64,000 bases of DNA, from contig CAIJLV010000163.1 of assembly GCA_903821635.1 (NCBI GenBank), positions 1-64,000 on the forward strand, written 5' to 3'. Position 1 is the stretch's first letter. Each line of letters opens with the position of its first letter. This document shows, one piece after another, positions 8,393-17,464 of this stretch. The stretch comes from an uncultured Verrucomicrobiota bacterium. Lineage in GTDB: Bacteria; Verrucomicrobiota; Verrucomicrobiia; Limisphaerales; UBA9464. Made by a program: the position numbers and the translations under genes. The notes beneath the pieces are model-generated. The model did not search any database and was not told where the DNA came from. It saw nothing but the letters and a program-made list of their open reading frames with translations.

Positions 8393-10582
8393 ATGATCCG
8401 TCTCCCTTGCGTCTTGGGTTTGGCGTTTGCCCTGCTGGCCCTGCCCGTGAATGTCACGGCCGCCCGTTGGCGGTGGTCGAACCCCCTGCCCCACGGCAAC
8501 AACGTCAACGATTTCGCCTACCGCACGAACCGGGGTTACGTGCAGGTTTGCGATCAAGGCCAAGTCTATACCAGCACCGACTCCCTGGCCTGGACCCGGC
8601 ATGACCTCGGCTTCCGTGAGCAACTTCGGGCCGGGCTTTTTTTCGGCGATCGCTTCGTGGCGACTGGAGAGTCTGGGCGCGTGCTGTGGAGCGACGATCT
8701 GGTCGCCTTCAAAACCCTCAACCTCGGCACCCCAAACTGGCTCGAAGGCTTGGCCGCCTCCAGCACCCGCCTCGTCGCCGTGGGCGACCACGCCGCCCTC
8801 TATGTCAGCGACACCGGCACCAACTGGACTCTGCAACCGCTGCCGGCAGCCCAGCAGGCGTGGTTCCGCGGCGCCGCCTGGGGCGGCACCGCGCCGGGGC
8901 TCTTCGTGGTCGTCGGAGAAAATAGCACGATTCTAACCAGCGCGGACGGACTCACTTGGACCAAACGCGCCGTCAGTTCCGGTAACGGCGCCCACCTCAA
9001 CCGCGTGATCTGGGCCGGGGGTGGTTTTGTCGCGGTGGGCGACAGCGGGACCGTGGTTTTCGGCAACGCCGCGGGCACCTCGTGGGTTCGGCAGCAGGCT
9101 TCCGGCGCCTCCGGCGACCTAAACGCGGCCGCGGCCGCCAGCAATGCCGCCCGCTTAGTCGTGGGGGATCAGGAAGCACGCCTCGCCGTCTTGCTGGCCA
9201 ATTCAGTGGTTTGGATCTCCCAGAACTCAGCCTCTTTCAGCGCGCCGGTCCCGACCGCGAACTTTCTCAGCGCCGTCTGGGATGGGGAATACTTCCTACT
9301 CGGCGGCCGGTCCGGCCTCTTGGTTTACGGTCAACCCACGGGTATTCCGGGGATCGTTTCCTGGACCCCGTATACCAGTCCCAGCCGCAACTGGCTGTTT
9401 GACCTCACCACCGCGACAGCCCTCGGCACCAACCTCAGCGTCACCGCCACCGGTTCCAGTCTGCTTTACACGACCAACCGCACGACCAACACCTTCTACG
9501 TCGCGGCCGGTGACCGGGCGACGCTCCTGAATTCCGACGAGGGCGTCACTTGGTCGAGTTCACTGGCCCCGGCCTCGGCCACGAACCAGACGTATTTCGG
9601 CGTGGGCGGCAACGACCGTGGACTGGTCGCCGTGGGCAGTGCCGGCACGCTTTCATTCAGTCCCGTGGCTTACTCATCACTGCTTTCGACCAATCGTTTT
9701 ACCAACGGAATCGCGAGCACTGAAGTGGTGCTGACCAACTGGTTCAACACGCTCGGGCTGGCTTGGTATGCGGCCACGGCGGGCACGACCAATGATCTAC
9801 AGGCCGTGGCCGCCTCCGGCTCCTGCTATGTGATCGGTGGGGCCAACGGCTTCCTCGCCACCAGCGAGAACGGCACCGATTGGACGCCCCAAACTTCAGG
9901 CACGACCCGCTACCTCAGCGGACTCGAGACGTATGCCGACGGGTTTGTGGTCGTCGGCGACGCCGGCACAATTCTTACGTCGCCGGAGGGGATCACTTGG
10001 ACTCCACGCCCGTCCGGCACCAGCAACTGGCTTTACCGCGTGCGCTCCGCCAACGGCCAGTTGGTCGCTGTGGGCCAGAACGGCACCATCGCCACGAGCA
10101 CGAACGCCACAACTTGGACGCTAGCCAACACCGGCGTGACGAACTGGTTAAACGACGTTGATTTCATCGGCGGCCAGTGGTTCGCCGTCGGCAACCAAGG
10201 CACCCTCCTCACCAGCCCCGACGGCAGCACTTGGACACCCGATCCGACCTTACTCACGGGCAAATCGCTCTACACGCTCGCGACCCTGCGGGGACAATTG
10301 GTCACCGCCGGGGTCGAGGGCGTAATCCTGCGCGCCCAAATTGCCCCCTTTCCCACCCCGGTCCGCGTGGCGAATTACCCGAAGTCCGCCGCTGAATCAC
10401 TGTTCCTCTTGCTCGGGTCGCCAGATCAAACCTTCGATCTGGAACGCGCCACGGACCTGCTTTCGTGGCAACCGGAAGCCGCCCTCGAAATCACCGATCC
10501 CAGCGGGGCGCTGCTTTACCTCAGCCCGCAGACAAATGACGTTGATCGGCAATGGTTCCGGGCGGTTGAAACCACACCCTAA
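8393..10582 (+). CDS. Secreted BNR/YCF48-like propeller protein
   Basis: The 729-residue product has a signal peptide (MIRLPCVLGLAFALLALPVNVTA). It then has many repeats of about 40 residues built on an Asp-box-like core: LTSADGLTWT, ATSENGTDWT, LTSPEGITWT, ATSTNATTWT and LTSPDGSTWT, each preceded by FVAVGDxGTI-type strands. Such repeats form beta-propellers in the sialidase/YCF48 superfamily. No catalytic residues of sialidases are visible, so a binding or structural role is more likely. The last 49 residues start FDLERATDLLSW and end near QWFRAVETTP, a terminal module also seen in three other secreted proteins in this window. The ATG at 8393 directly precedes the signal peptide. Confidence 0.85.
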   Translation: MIRLPCVLGLAFALLALPVNVTAARWRWSNPLPHGNNVNDFAYRTNRGYVQVCDQGQVYTSTDSLAWTRHDLGFREQLRAGLFFGDRFVATGESGRVLWSDDLVAFKTLNLGTPNWLEGLAASSTRLVAVGDHAALYVSDTGTNWTLQPLPAAQQAWFRGAAWGGTAPGLFVVVGENSTILTSADGLTWTKRAVSSGNGAHLNRVIWAGGGFVAVGDSGTVVFGNAAGTSWVRQQASGASGDLNAAAAASNAARLVVGDQEARLAVLLANSVVWISQNSASFSAPVPTANFLSAVWDGEYFLLGGRSGLLVYGQPTGIPGIVSWTPYTSPSRNWLFDLTTATALGTNLSVTATGSSLLYTTNRTTNTFYVAAGDRATLLNSDEGVTWSSSLAPASATNQTYFGVGGNDRGLVAVGSAGTLSFSPVAYSSLLSTNRFTNGIASTEVVLTNWFNTLGLAWYAATAGTTNDLQAVAASGSCYVIGGANGFLATSENGTDWTPQTSGTTRYLSGLETYADGFVVVGDAGTILTSPEGITWTPRPSGTSNWLYRVRSANGQLVAVGQNGTIATSTNATTWTLANTGVTNWLNDVDFIGGQWFAVGNQGTLLTSPDGSTWTPDPTLLTGKSLYTLATLRGQLVTAGVEGVILRAQIAPFPTPVRVANYPKSAAESLFLLLGSPDQTFDLERATDLLSWQPEAALEITDPSGALLYLSPQTNDVDRQWFRAVETTP

Positions 10583-10610
10583 ACCGGGCGGCCCGGTGAC
10601 TTCCTAGGGC

Positions 10611-10651
10611 TAAAAACAAACTGGCCTCGCTCCTTGAAGGCGAGGCCAGTT
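10611..10651 (-). terminator. Terminator of the rRNA methyltransferase gene
   Basis: A 12-bp stem (10619-10630 with 10640-10651, 9-base loop) is followed on the minus strand by TTTGTTTTTA. It ends the minus transcript that stops at 10685. On the plus strand it could also stop readthrough from 10582, though without a clear T tract. Confidence 0.8.
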
Positions 10652-10684
10652 GAGTAATTACGAGGGATCGCCGGTCGCTCCAGA

Positions 10685-12961
10685 CTAAGCCTTACGGCGC
10701 CACCCAGCCACAAACATACCATTACCGAGCGTATCCTGCGGCCAGAGCGTCAAGGCCGTGACCGGCACGCTTCCCGGCTTGAACGGATTCTCCAGCGGCA
10801 GCGGTTCCAATTCCGGATGCTGCTCGGTCAACGCCGCCGCGACTTCCCACGTTTCTGCCCGACTGAGCGTGCAGACCGCATAGAACAGCCGGCCGCCCAC
10901 CTTCAAAGCCGAGGCGGCGTTATGCAGGATCTGTTTTTGGATCACGGCCAGCTCCGACACATCCTGCGGCGTCACGGTCCAGCGGGAGTGCGGGTTGCGT
11001 CCCCACGTGCCAATCCCAGAACACGGGGCGTCCACCAGAATGCCGTCGAACTGCGTATTGGTCGGCAGGTTGGCCGAACCATCCCACGCCCGCGACCGGT
11101 AGTTGAAACAGCCCGCGCGGCCGGCCCGCAATTTGAGGCGATCCAACCGCCATTCGGAACGGTCCGTGGCCCAGATCAATCCCTTGCCGTCCATCAAATC
11201 GGACAGGTGCAGCGTCTTGCCGCCTTCGCCAGCGCAGGTGTCCCACCAGATTTCGTCGGCCTTCGGGGCGCAGAGCAAGCCCACCGCTTGCGACGCGATG
11301 TCCTGAATTTCAAAGGCGCCGGCCTGAAAGATTTGGTGGCGGAACAAATCCTCTTCCCCGGTGTAACGGAAGGACTGGGGAAACCGGTCGAAGCCGGAAG
11401 GATCGCAATTACCGAGCACGTTCTTGAGGTCGGAAACCGCCCCTTTGCGGGCCCGCAGCCAAAGTGAAGGCTCCGTCTGCAACGCGCGCACCCACTCCCC
11501 GGTGAGGCTCAGGTGAGCGCCAATCCATTCGGGCACCGCCCGGCGAAGCAACTCGGTGTCGCTGACCTCCGCAGGGTTGAGCGCGAAACGGTTGGCCAAC
11601 TCCAAGGCGCCTTCGATCCGCTGCGGTAGCGGAGCATTCTCCGGCAACCAGTTCAGCCAGCGGAAGTAACTGAACACGGCGCGACTGATCCAAGCACTGT
11701 CGCCCCGGGTCAGCCGTTTACGCCGGGAGAGAGTTTGGCGCAGGAGCAGGTCGGCCGGAATCCGGGGGGTAGCCTTCTCAATCACCATCACGGCCAGATC
11801 CAGATTGGAACGACCGGAATCAGCGTCGAGTGACCCGCCTTCAAAACCAGCCTCTTCGGCTTCGCGGGGTGGACCTTCACGGCGATCGGGGCGGGCCTCA
11901 TACCCCGTGGAGGGCGCCGGCCGCGCCGGACCACGGCGGTCAGAATCGTCACGGAATCGGCGCTCCGGCGGCGCGCCAAAGGAACGCTCTGGACGCGATT
12001 CCCGGAATGCCGGCCGCGCGCCCCCATCTCTCGGGGATGGGAAATTGCCCTGAAAACCACCCTGAAAACGGTCGTCTGGCCGGCGGAACGAGCGTTCCGG
12101 TCCCGCACCATAAGCGGGCCGAGGAGCGTCTGAACGGGGAGCCCCACCGTAGCCACCGCCCGCAGCGCCGCGACCAGAACTATCGCCCCCGCGGTAGCCG
12201 CGACTGTCGTCGCCGCCACGGGAATAGCCGCCGCCAGAATAGCCTTCACCCGCGTTGCCGCCGCCGGCGTTCCCGCGCCCGGCATACCCCCGGCCGGTGT
12301 GGTCTCCGGCGGAATCACCCCGCCCCGCATAACCGCTGCCGCCGGAATAACCTCCAGCGTAGCCGCCGCTGGATCCGCCCCGATACCCGTCGCCGCGATC
12401 CGAGTCTGAACTCGGGGGGCGGCCGACAAAGAAGGGACGTTCCCCGGCCTTGATGGCGTCGCGCTCCAAACGACCGGGACGCGGCGGGCGGGGCGCATCA
12501 AAATCTTTCCGGGAACCATCAGGCCGAAAGCTCACCCGCGGCCGGAACGCCCGGCCGGCGCCATCATCAGACCGAGGAGCGCGATTATCATATCCGCCGG
12601 GGGCTTGCCCGGGGCCGGAACCACCATATTCACGGGCAGGAGGGCGATCATAGGGACGTTGCGGACGCTCATAACCGGGAGCTGGACCCCGCGCCGGCCC
12701 CTGCGAGAAATCTCGGGCTGGACCTCGGTCGGGACCGCGGGAAAAATCCCGCGCAGGACCACGGTCGGGGCCACGCGTGAAGTCTCGGGCGGGGCCACGG
12801 TCGGGGCCGCGGGAGAAATCCCGGGCCGGACCACGATCCGGACCACGGGAAAAATCTCGGGCTGGGCCCCGGGCCGGACCGCGGTCGGGATTGTAGGCCA
12901 CCGGTCCGCGCCGTTGCGGATCACGGTCGCGGGGAGCGGAGGAGTCGGAAAATGGCGTCAT
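10685..12961 (-). CDS. RsmB/NOP2-type rRNA cytosine-5 methyltransferase with long repeat-rich N-terminal tail
   Basis: The 758-residue protein has a catalytic C-terminal half (about 395-758) and a very long low-complexity N-terminus. The SAM-dependent fold shows motif I DTCAGEGGKT, motif IV DAPCSGIGTWGRNP near residue 645, and motif VI YAVCTLSRAE, whose Cys is the usual nucleophile. RsmB-type enzymes methylate C967 of 16S rRNA; the exact target here is inferred. Residues 32-91 are five 12-residue repeats (GPARDFSRGPDR). Residues about 190-290 are Gly/Ser/Tyr/Arg-rich like RGG boxes of RNA-binding proteins. The start ATG overlaps the TPR gene stop by four bases (ATGA), so translation is probably coupled. 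Family members normally have about 430 residues. Confidence 0.88.
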   Translation of the reverse strand: MTPFSDSSAPRDRDPQRRGPVAYNPDRGPARGPARDFSRGPDRGPARDFSRGPDRGPARDFTRGPDRGPARDFSRGPDRGPARDFSQGPARGPAPGYERPQRPYDRPPAREYGGSGPGQAPGGYDNRAPRSDDGAGRAFRPRVSFRPDGSRKDFDAPRPPRPGRLERDAIKAGERPFFVGRPPSSDSDRGDGYRGGSSGGYAGGYSGGSGYAGRGDSAGDHTGRGYAGRGNAGGGNAGEGYSGGGYSRGGDDSRGYRGGDSSGRGAAGGGYGGAPRSDAPRPAYGAGPERSFRRPDDRFQGGFQGNFPSPRDGGARPAFRESRPERSFGAPPERRFRDDSDRRGPARPAPSTGYEARPDRREGPPREAEEAGFEGGSLDADSGRSNLDLAVMVIEKATPRIPADLLLRQTLSRRKRLTRGDSAWISRAVFSYFRWLNWLPENAPLPQRIEGALELANRFALNPAEVSDTELLRRAVPEWIGAHLSLTGEWVRALQTEPSLWLRARKGAVSDLKNVLGNCDPSGFDRFPQSFRYTGEEDLFRHQIFQAGAFEIQDIASQAVGLLCAPKADEIWWDTCAGEGGKTLHLSDLMDGKGLIWATDRSEWRLDRLKLRAGRAGCFNYRSRAWDGSANLPTNTQFDGILVDAPCSGIGTWGRNPHSRWTVTPQDVSELAVIQKQILHNAASALKVGGRLFYAVCTLSRAETWEVAAALTEQHPELEPLPLENPFKPGSVPVTALTLWPQDTLGNGMFVAGWRRKA
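12689..12868. repeat. 36-bp tandem repeats inside the methyltransferase gene
   Basis: Five contiguous 36-bp units encode the 12-residue units GPARDFSRGPDR (one unit has Thr for Ser; the last is degenerate). No spacers separate them. Unit number probably varies between strains by slippage, always in frame. Confidence 0.9.
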
Positions 12962-13824
12962 AGTTTTGGCTGACTGGATTCGTTTTTCGGGAGTTGAAGC
13001 AAGACGGCGTGAACCCGGGCGACCTCGCCCATATAATTCCCCGGTTGCGCCAAGCTGGCGGCTTTCAAAATGTGTTCCTTCGTTTTGGCGGCATCGCCCT
13101 TGGCCTCGAAGTAAAGACCGACGTAGAGATGGGCGTAGAATTCGTGCTCGCGGAGCTCCGCGGCCGTGGGTTCGCCGGCTTTGGCGGCCGCCATGACGTC
13201 CGCCACCGTGCCTTGGCCGGCAAACAACCGCTGCACTTCGCGCATGGGGACGCGGCGATCCTTTTCGATCTTGATCAAGGTCTTCTGGGCCGTGTCAAAA
13301 TTCTCGGCCCGGGCGACACACAGGAAATGCCAGACGGCATTCTCCACGTCTTCCGCGTTCACCGTCTGGTGCAATTCAAACTGCTTCCGGCCATCGGCAA
13401 ACCGGCCGGCGTAGTAGAGCGCAATGCCGCGTTGCCAGTTCTGCGGGGCAAACTTCGGGGCGAGTTGGTTGGCTTGCTCGAAGTCAGCAACCGCCGCCTC
13501 GATTTTTCCGGCCCGGAAAAGTAACATGGCGCGGTCTTGGTGCAAAACGGCGGAATCGGGCTCCAGTTTGAGCGCGGAATCGAGGTCGTTGAGGGCGCCC
13601 CGGCCGTCCTTGAGCAGCAACCGCATCTGGGCCCGGAGGTTGAGCAGACGGGCTTCCTTGGGCTGGCCGCTGATGGCTTGGGAAATCAGCTCCAAAGCCG
13701 CTTCGCGCTGGCCGTTTTTCCACGCCTCCAAAGCCTTTTCACGCGCCTCATCGGGCTGAAGCTCAGCCGCGGCGAGCGCGAGGCTGCCCGTGAGGGCGAG
13801 GGTGAAAAACCAGCGAGAAATCAT
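12958..13824 (-). CDS. Exported TPR repeat protein
   Basis: The 288-residue product has a signal peptide (MISRWFFTLALTGSLALAAA) and about four to five tetratricopeptide repeats between residues 25 and 180. Examples are AREKALEAWKNGQREAALEL, ALNDLDSALKLEPDSAVLHQ and AAVADFEQANQLAPKFA. TPR arrays bind other proteins; the overall form recalls the lipoprotein NlpI, but there is no lipobox Cys. It is the first gene of a pair, with its stop overlapping the methyltransferase start by four bases. A shared function with an rRNA-modifying enzyme is not evident, since this protein should act outside the cytoplasm. The partner is unknown. Confidence 0.8.
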   Translation of the reverse strand: MISRWFFTLALTGSLALAAAELQPDEAREKALEAWKNGQREAALELISQAISGQPKEARLLNLRAQMRLLLKDGRGALNDLDSALKLEPDSAVLHQDRAMLLFRAGKIEAAVADFEQANQLAPKFAPQNWQRGIALYYAGRFADGRKQFELHQTVNAEDVENAVWHFLCVARAENFDTAQKTLIKIEKDRRVPMREVQRLFAGQGTVADVMAAAKAGEPTAAELREHEFYAHLYVGLYFEAKGDAAKTKEHILKAASLAQPGNYMGEVARVHAVLLQLPKNESSQPKL

Positions 13825-13905
13825 CGGTCGAATATGAGAGAGATAGTGCCCGACGGGCGCGAGACAATTCTCGGACCCGCCCGTGACCCGCCAAATTCGC
13901 CCCCG

Positions 13906-14664
13906 TTAGCGATACGGCTGATGCAGTTTGACCGCCTCGGCCTTGTGGCGGGACCGGATGTTGAGCAGTTCCACCCCCACGGCAAACGCCATCGCAAAGT
14001 AGATGTAACCCTTGTTGACGTGCTGGTGAAAGCCCTCGGCTACGAGCATCGTGCCGATCAAGATTAGGAAGGACAGGGCCAGCATCTTAATGGTCGGATG
14101 ACGGTCTACGAACGAGCTGATCTGGTTCACAAACAGCAGCATGACGATCATGGCGAGAATCACCGCGGCGATCATCACGCCCAGTTGTTTGACCATCCCG
14201 ACGGCGGTAATCACGGAATCGAGGGAAAAGACGATGTCGAGCAGCAGGATTTGCACGATGACACTGGCGAAGGTAGGGGCCAGGGCGTTGGTTTTTTCGC
14301 CGTCTTCACCTTCCAATTTGTGGTGGATTTCCCAAACGCTTTTCCAGAGCAGGAAAAGCCCGCCGACAATCAGCACCAAATCTTTGCCGGAAATCGCCAG
14401 ATCGACCGAGCGCCCCAGCAGGGAAAACGACCGCTGGAGGAACGGTTGGTCCATCTTGACGACCCACGCCAAGCTGGCGAGGAGCAGTATTCGGGTGATC
14501 AGCGCCAGCGCGAGGCCAGTCTTACGAGCGCGCTCCTGCTCGGCGGCGGGCAGCTTGCCGCTCAGAATCGAGATGAAGATGAGATTGTCGATCCCCAGCA
14601 CCACTTCGAGCGCGGTGAGGGTGGCGAGACTGATCCAGACGTCCGGATCGGAAAACCATTGCAT
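13906..14664 (-). CDS. TerC-family integral membrane protein
   Basis: The 252-residue protein has about seven membrane helices and the TerC signatures: EVVLGIDNLIFI at about 20-31 and LLLDIVFSLDSVITAVGM in the middle. In this family the acidic residues inside membrane helices are thought to move metal ions, and several members export manganese during co-translocational metalation. The central cytoplasmic loop is short and charged (HHKLEGEDGEK). The start at 14664 (MQWFSDPDVW) places the first helix as in relatives; an ATG six codons upstream at 14682 is also possible. The gene stands alone on its strand, 81 bases upstream of the TPR gene, and no metal riboswitch is visible upstream. Confidence 0.92.
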   Translation of the reverse strand: MQWFSDPDVWISLATLTALEVVLGIDNLIFISILSGKLPAAEQERARKTGLALALITRILLLASLAWVVKMDQPFLQRSFSLLGRSVDLAISGKDLVLIVGGLFLLWKSVWEIHHKLEGEDGEKTNALAPTFASVIVQILLLDIVFSLDSVITAVGMVKQLGVMIAAVILAMIVMLLFVNQISSFVDRHPTIKMLALSFLILIGTMLVAEGFHQHVNKGYIYFAMAFAVGVELLNIRSRHKAEAVKLHQPYR

Positions 14665-14816
14665 GCGCGCGGACCATAACAACGAACCGGCCGGTCGCCA
14701 ATGGAACGTAGGAACGGATTTGACCGGCGCATTTTTTACCGAGCCAGCCGGGTAAGCGGCCGGATCGCCATCCCGACGGTCAGGCCCTCAAAACTGCCGC
14801 CAAACGGGCCGCCGCT

Positions 14817-15215
14817 TCATCGGCCACCAGCGCTGAGGGGCGGTTCCGACTCGCGCCCGGTGGTCAATTTGACCCGGCGTCGCCATTCCTCGGCTGAAAT
14901 TTCCAAGGGTTTGGCCTGACAGTGATTCTCAGAGCCGGGAAAGTTCCAGAGGTTCGGGAAATCGCGGCATTGTTGGGGTTTAACCGGATTCACCTGGCAG
15001 TCATTGCCGTCGAGAAAGACGCAGGCCCCATTGGCCTGATCCGTCAGGGCCAACCCGCGGCGGTATGCATCGAGCCGGGTGAAGCGGGCTATGAATTCGG
15101 GTTCATCCAAGCCCAAATGTGCCGCGAGACGGGTGATTTCCGTTTCGCTTAATTTCACCTGCCCGGGCCACCGGCAACAGGCCGTGCAGCGGTCGCATTC
15201 GAGGAAGATCGGCAC
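14817..15215 (-). CDS. YkgJ-family cysteine-cluster protein
   Basis: The 132-residue product has the family's N-terminal cluster CDRCTACC (Cys 7, 10, 13, 14) and later cysteines in ACVFLDGNDCQV and PQQCRDFP, with another in ENHCQ. YkgJ-type proteins (PF03692) are thought to chelate zinc or an iron-sulfur centre; their roles are largely unknown. It has no signal peptide. The ATG at 15215 directly precedes the first cluster and gives the normal family length. It is divergent from the secreted Ig-like gene at 15317, with about 100 bases between them. Confidence 0.85.
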   Translation of the reverse strand: MPIFLECDRCTACCRWPGQVKLSETEITRLAAHLGLDEPEFIARFTRLDAYRRGLALTDQANGACVFLDGNDCQVNPVKPQQCRDFPNLWNFPGSENHCQAKPLEISAEEWRRRVKLTTGRESEPPLSAGGR

Positions 15216-15316
15216 GCCCCAAGGGAAACTGGGCGGCGGCGGGAAGCAATGCCGGGAACGTGGAGCGCAATTCTAGCGTTGTTCGGGCCGGCTGAGCTTG
15301 GTTGGCTTTTGCAGTC

Positions 15317-17365
15317 ATGATTCTACCTAACTGGCCTTGGGTCCGCTGGCTGACCGCGGTTGCACTCCTTCTGCCGGATGGCTTGGCCCAAGCGGGCATC
15401 ACGAGTTATGGCGCGTTCAAGGGGCGGAATTATTTCCAAGCCTCCGCCGCCCCGCCCACCGCGAGTCTGGAAGAATCCCACTTCGCCTTCTTTTTCGCTC
15501 AAGGGGCAGCCCAAGACGACATCGTTTTGGCCACCGCGACGCCGCACGGCAGCACGGTTCCCATGTTCATGGTCGCGAGTGAACTTGATCCGGAGCGGGT
15601 CGAGGCGGAATCGTTTTACAACACCGAAGCCGCGTTGAACGCCGCCGTGCCGAACGAGCCGGTCACGTTTTCCATCTTTGACTCCACGTTCCAAGATTAC
15701 ACCGCCTCGCTGACACTGGCTGGCGATGGGTATCCGGCGCCGACCGGCCTCAGCAATTTCGCCGCTGCCCAGCAAATTGATGCCCGCGCGGCGTTTTCCC
15801 TCCACTGGACGTCGCCGGTTGGCCTCACGGCCGATGACTTCATCGTGCTGCAGCTCGAAAACAGCGAAGGCCCCTTGTGGGCGTCCCAATTTCCCGGACT
15901 ACCCGGGGCTCTCGCTGGAACCGCCACCTCGTTTTCGATCCCAGCCAGCCTGCTCATCGGCCAGGACTTGTCGCTCAACCTCACCTTTGTAAACGTGACC
16001 CAGCAGGACACCACCTCGATTAGCGGCGCCACCGGGCTGAGCGGCTACGTCAGCTCCATCGACATCCCGCTGAAACTTGCCAGCGGTGGCACCGGTGGCG
16101 ACACCACCCCGCCCCGCCTGCTGAGTTCGACGCCCGCTTCGCCCGCGACTGGCGTGCCCACCAGCACCTCGCTGACGCTCCATTTCAGTGAAGCCATGCA
16201 AGCGGGCCAACAGGTCAACTGGTTCAACGTCCCGAACACGGACGCCATCACCTACTCGTGGAGTCAAGACGGCGAGACGCTTACATGCTCCCTGCCCGGC
16301 GGCTTCCCCGCCAATGCCTCGATCATTTGGGCGCTGGACCCAGACTCGTTCAAGGATCTGGCCGGCAATTCCCTGACGGGCGCTGCCCTCGGCGGCGTGT
16401 TCGCCACGGCGGGCAGCGGTGGTTCCAATCCCTGCGAGGGCGGCCTCAACGAACGAACCAACCTGTTCTTCGTTTCCAAGGAAATCTCGTATCAACAGAC
16501 CTCCGCCTCCGCCCCGGTCGAGCACGGGGACCCGGTGGCTAGTTTCGGGACCTTCTTTACGCCCGCGGCCGGCACCCCGGTCACGGCCGCCTCGGTGCAG
16601 TTGCCGGGGGGTGAGGTGAAGAACCTGACCAGCCTGTTCGGAAACTACTTCCTGAGCGCCGAGGCCACGTCGGAGGCCGCGCTCATTGCCGCGTATCCGG
16701 TGGGATCCTACACCGGCACGCTCACCGCCGGCAGCAACACCGGCAGCGTCACCTTGCCGGCCGTCGCTGCCCCGCCGGTGCCGCAGGTCGCCAACTACGC
16801 CGCCGCGCAGGCCGTGGATCCGACGGCTGCGTTCACGCTCCAGTGGGGAGCCTTCACCGGGGCTGCCGGCAACGACCGGCTACAGCTCACCGTGGCGGAC
16901 GACACGGGCAAGACGGTCTTCCAAGCCCCAGACGAATGCGCCCAGCCGCCGGTCGTGCTGGCCAGTTCCGCGACGGCGGTGACGTTACCGGCCAACCTCT
17001 TGGCCGCGGGCAAGACCTATCAGGCTGAGTTGCGTTTCATGAAGCTGGGCGATTTCGTGACCCAGTCCGTGCCCGCCTTTCAGGGCGCCGCCAGCAGTTC
17101 CAAGCTCACCCGGCTCACCCTAAAAACCACCGGCGGCGTGCTCGACACCGTGCTCATCACGGCCTACCGGCTGCCGGCGGACGGGCGGTTCGAGGTGGAA
17201 GTCAAAGCCGCGGCCAGCCAGACCGTGTTCCTAGAAGCTTGGGTGAACTTCAACGCGTGGGAACCGGTGAACGGCGGCGTCGCCGGCGCGAATGGCCAGC
17301 TCACGTTGAAGGACCAGCGCTTGCAGGTGCCCGACGCGCAGGCGTATCGCGTGCGCACCCAGTGA
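15317..17365 (+). CDS. Secreted protein with SbsA-like Ig domain and shared C-terminal module
   Basis: The 682-residue product has a signal peptide (MILPNWPWVRWLTAVALLLP to about GLAQA). Near residues 260-370 it has a Big_5/SbsA Ig-like domain that starts with TTPPRLLSSTPASPATGVP and contains LTLHFSEAM. Two related segments (about 140-245 and 490-600), each starting P-x-x-xNFAAAQ or VANYAAAQAVD, look like an internal duplication: both have AFSLHW or AFTLQW and DDFIVLQL or NDRLQLTV. The last 46 residues (VFLEAWVNFNAWEP to AYRVRTQ) match the terminal module of three other secreted proteins here. It is probably a surface or matrix protein. ATG 15317 is chosen over TTG 15302 because the signal peptide follows it directly. 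Confidence 0.75.
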   Translation: MILPNWPWVRWLTAVALLLPDGLAQAGITSYGAFKGRNYFQASAAPPTASLEESHFAFFFAQGAAQDDIVLATATPHGSTVPMFMVASELDPERVEAESFYNTEAALNAAVPNEPVTFSIFDSTFQDYTASLTLAGDGYPAPTGLSNFAAAQQIDARAAFSLHWTSPVGLTADDFIVLQLENSEGPLWASQFPGLPGALAGTATSFSIPASLLIGQDLSLNLTFVNVTQQDTTSISGATGLSGYVSSIDIPLKLASGGTGGDTTPPRLLSSTPASPATGVPTSTSLTLHFSEAMQAGQQVNWFNVPNTDAITYSWSQDGETLTCSLPGGFPANASIIWALDPDSFKDLAGNSLTGAALGGVFATAGSGGSNPCEGGLNERTNLFFVSKEISYQQTSASAPVEHGDPVASFGTFFTPAAGTPVTAASVQLPGGEVKNLTSLFGNYFLSAEATSEAALIAAYPVGSYTGTLTAGSNTGSVTLPAVAAPPVPQVANYAAAQAVDPTAAFTLQWGAFTGAAGNDRLQLTVADDTGKTVFQAPDECAQPPVVLASSATAVTLPANLLAAGKTYQAELRFMKLGDFVTQSVPAFQGAASSSKLTRLTLKTTGGVLDTVLITAYRLPADGRFEVEVKAAASQTVFLEAWVNFNAWEPVNGGVAGANGQLTLKDQRLQVPDAQAYRVRTQ

Positions 17366-17464
17366 CGGAACAGTCAGTCCCGGCGCCCCCGAGCGGCCTG
17401 TGGGCTGCCGCTCGCGGAGTCTGGCCTTGTTCGGCCTCCGACACCGGAGGAAACGGTGGGGCAA

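Noticed and set aside
12689-12868. 36-bp periodicity resembling a CRISPR array
   Set aside because: The units are contiguous without spacers, lie in frame inside the methyltransferase gene and encode clean 12-residue repeats; no cas genes are nearby.
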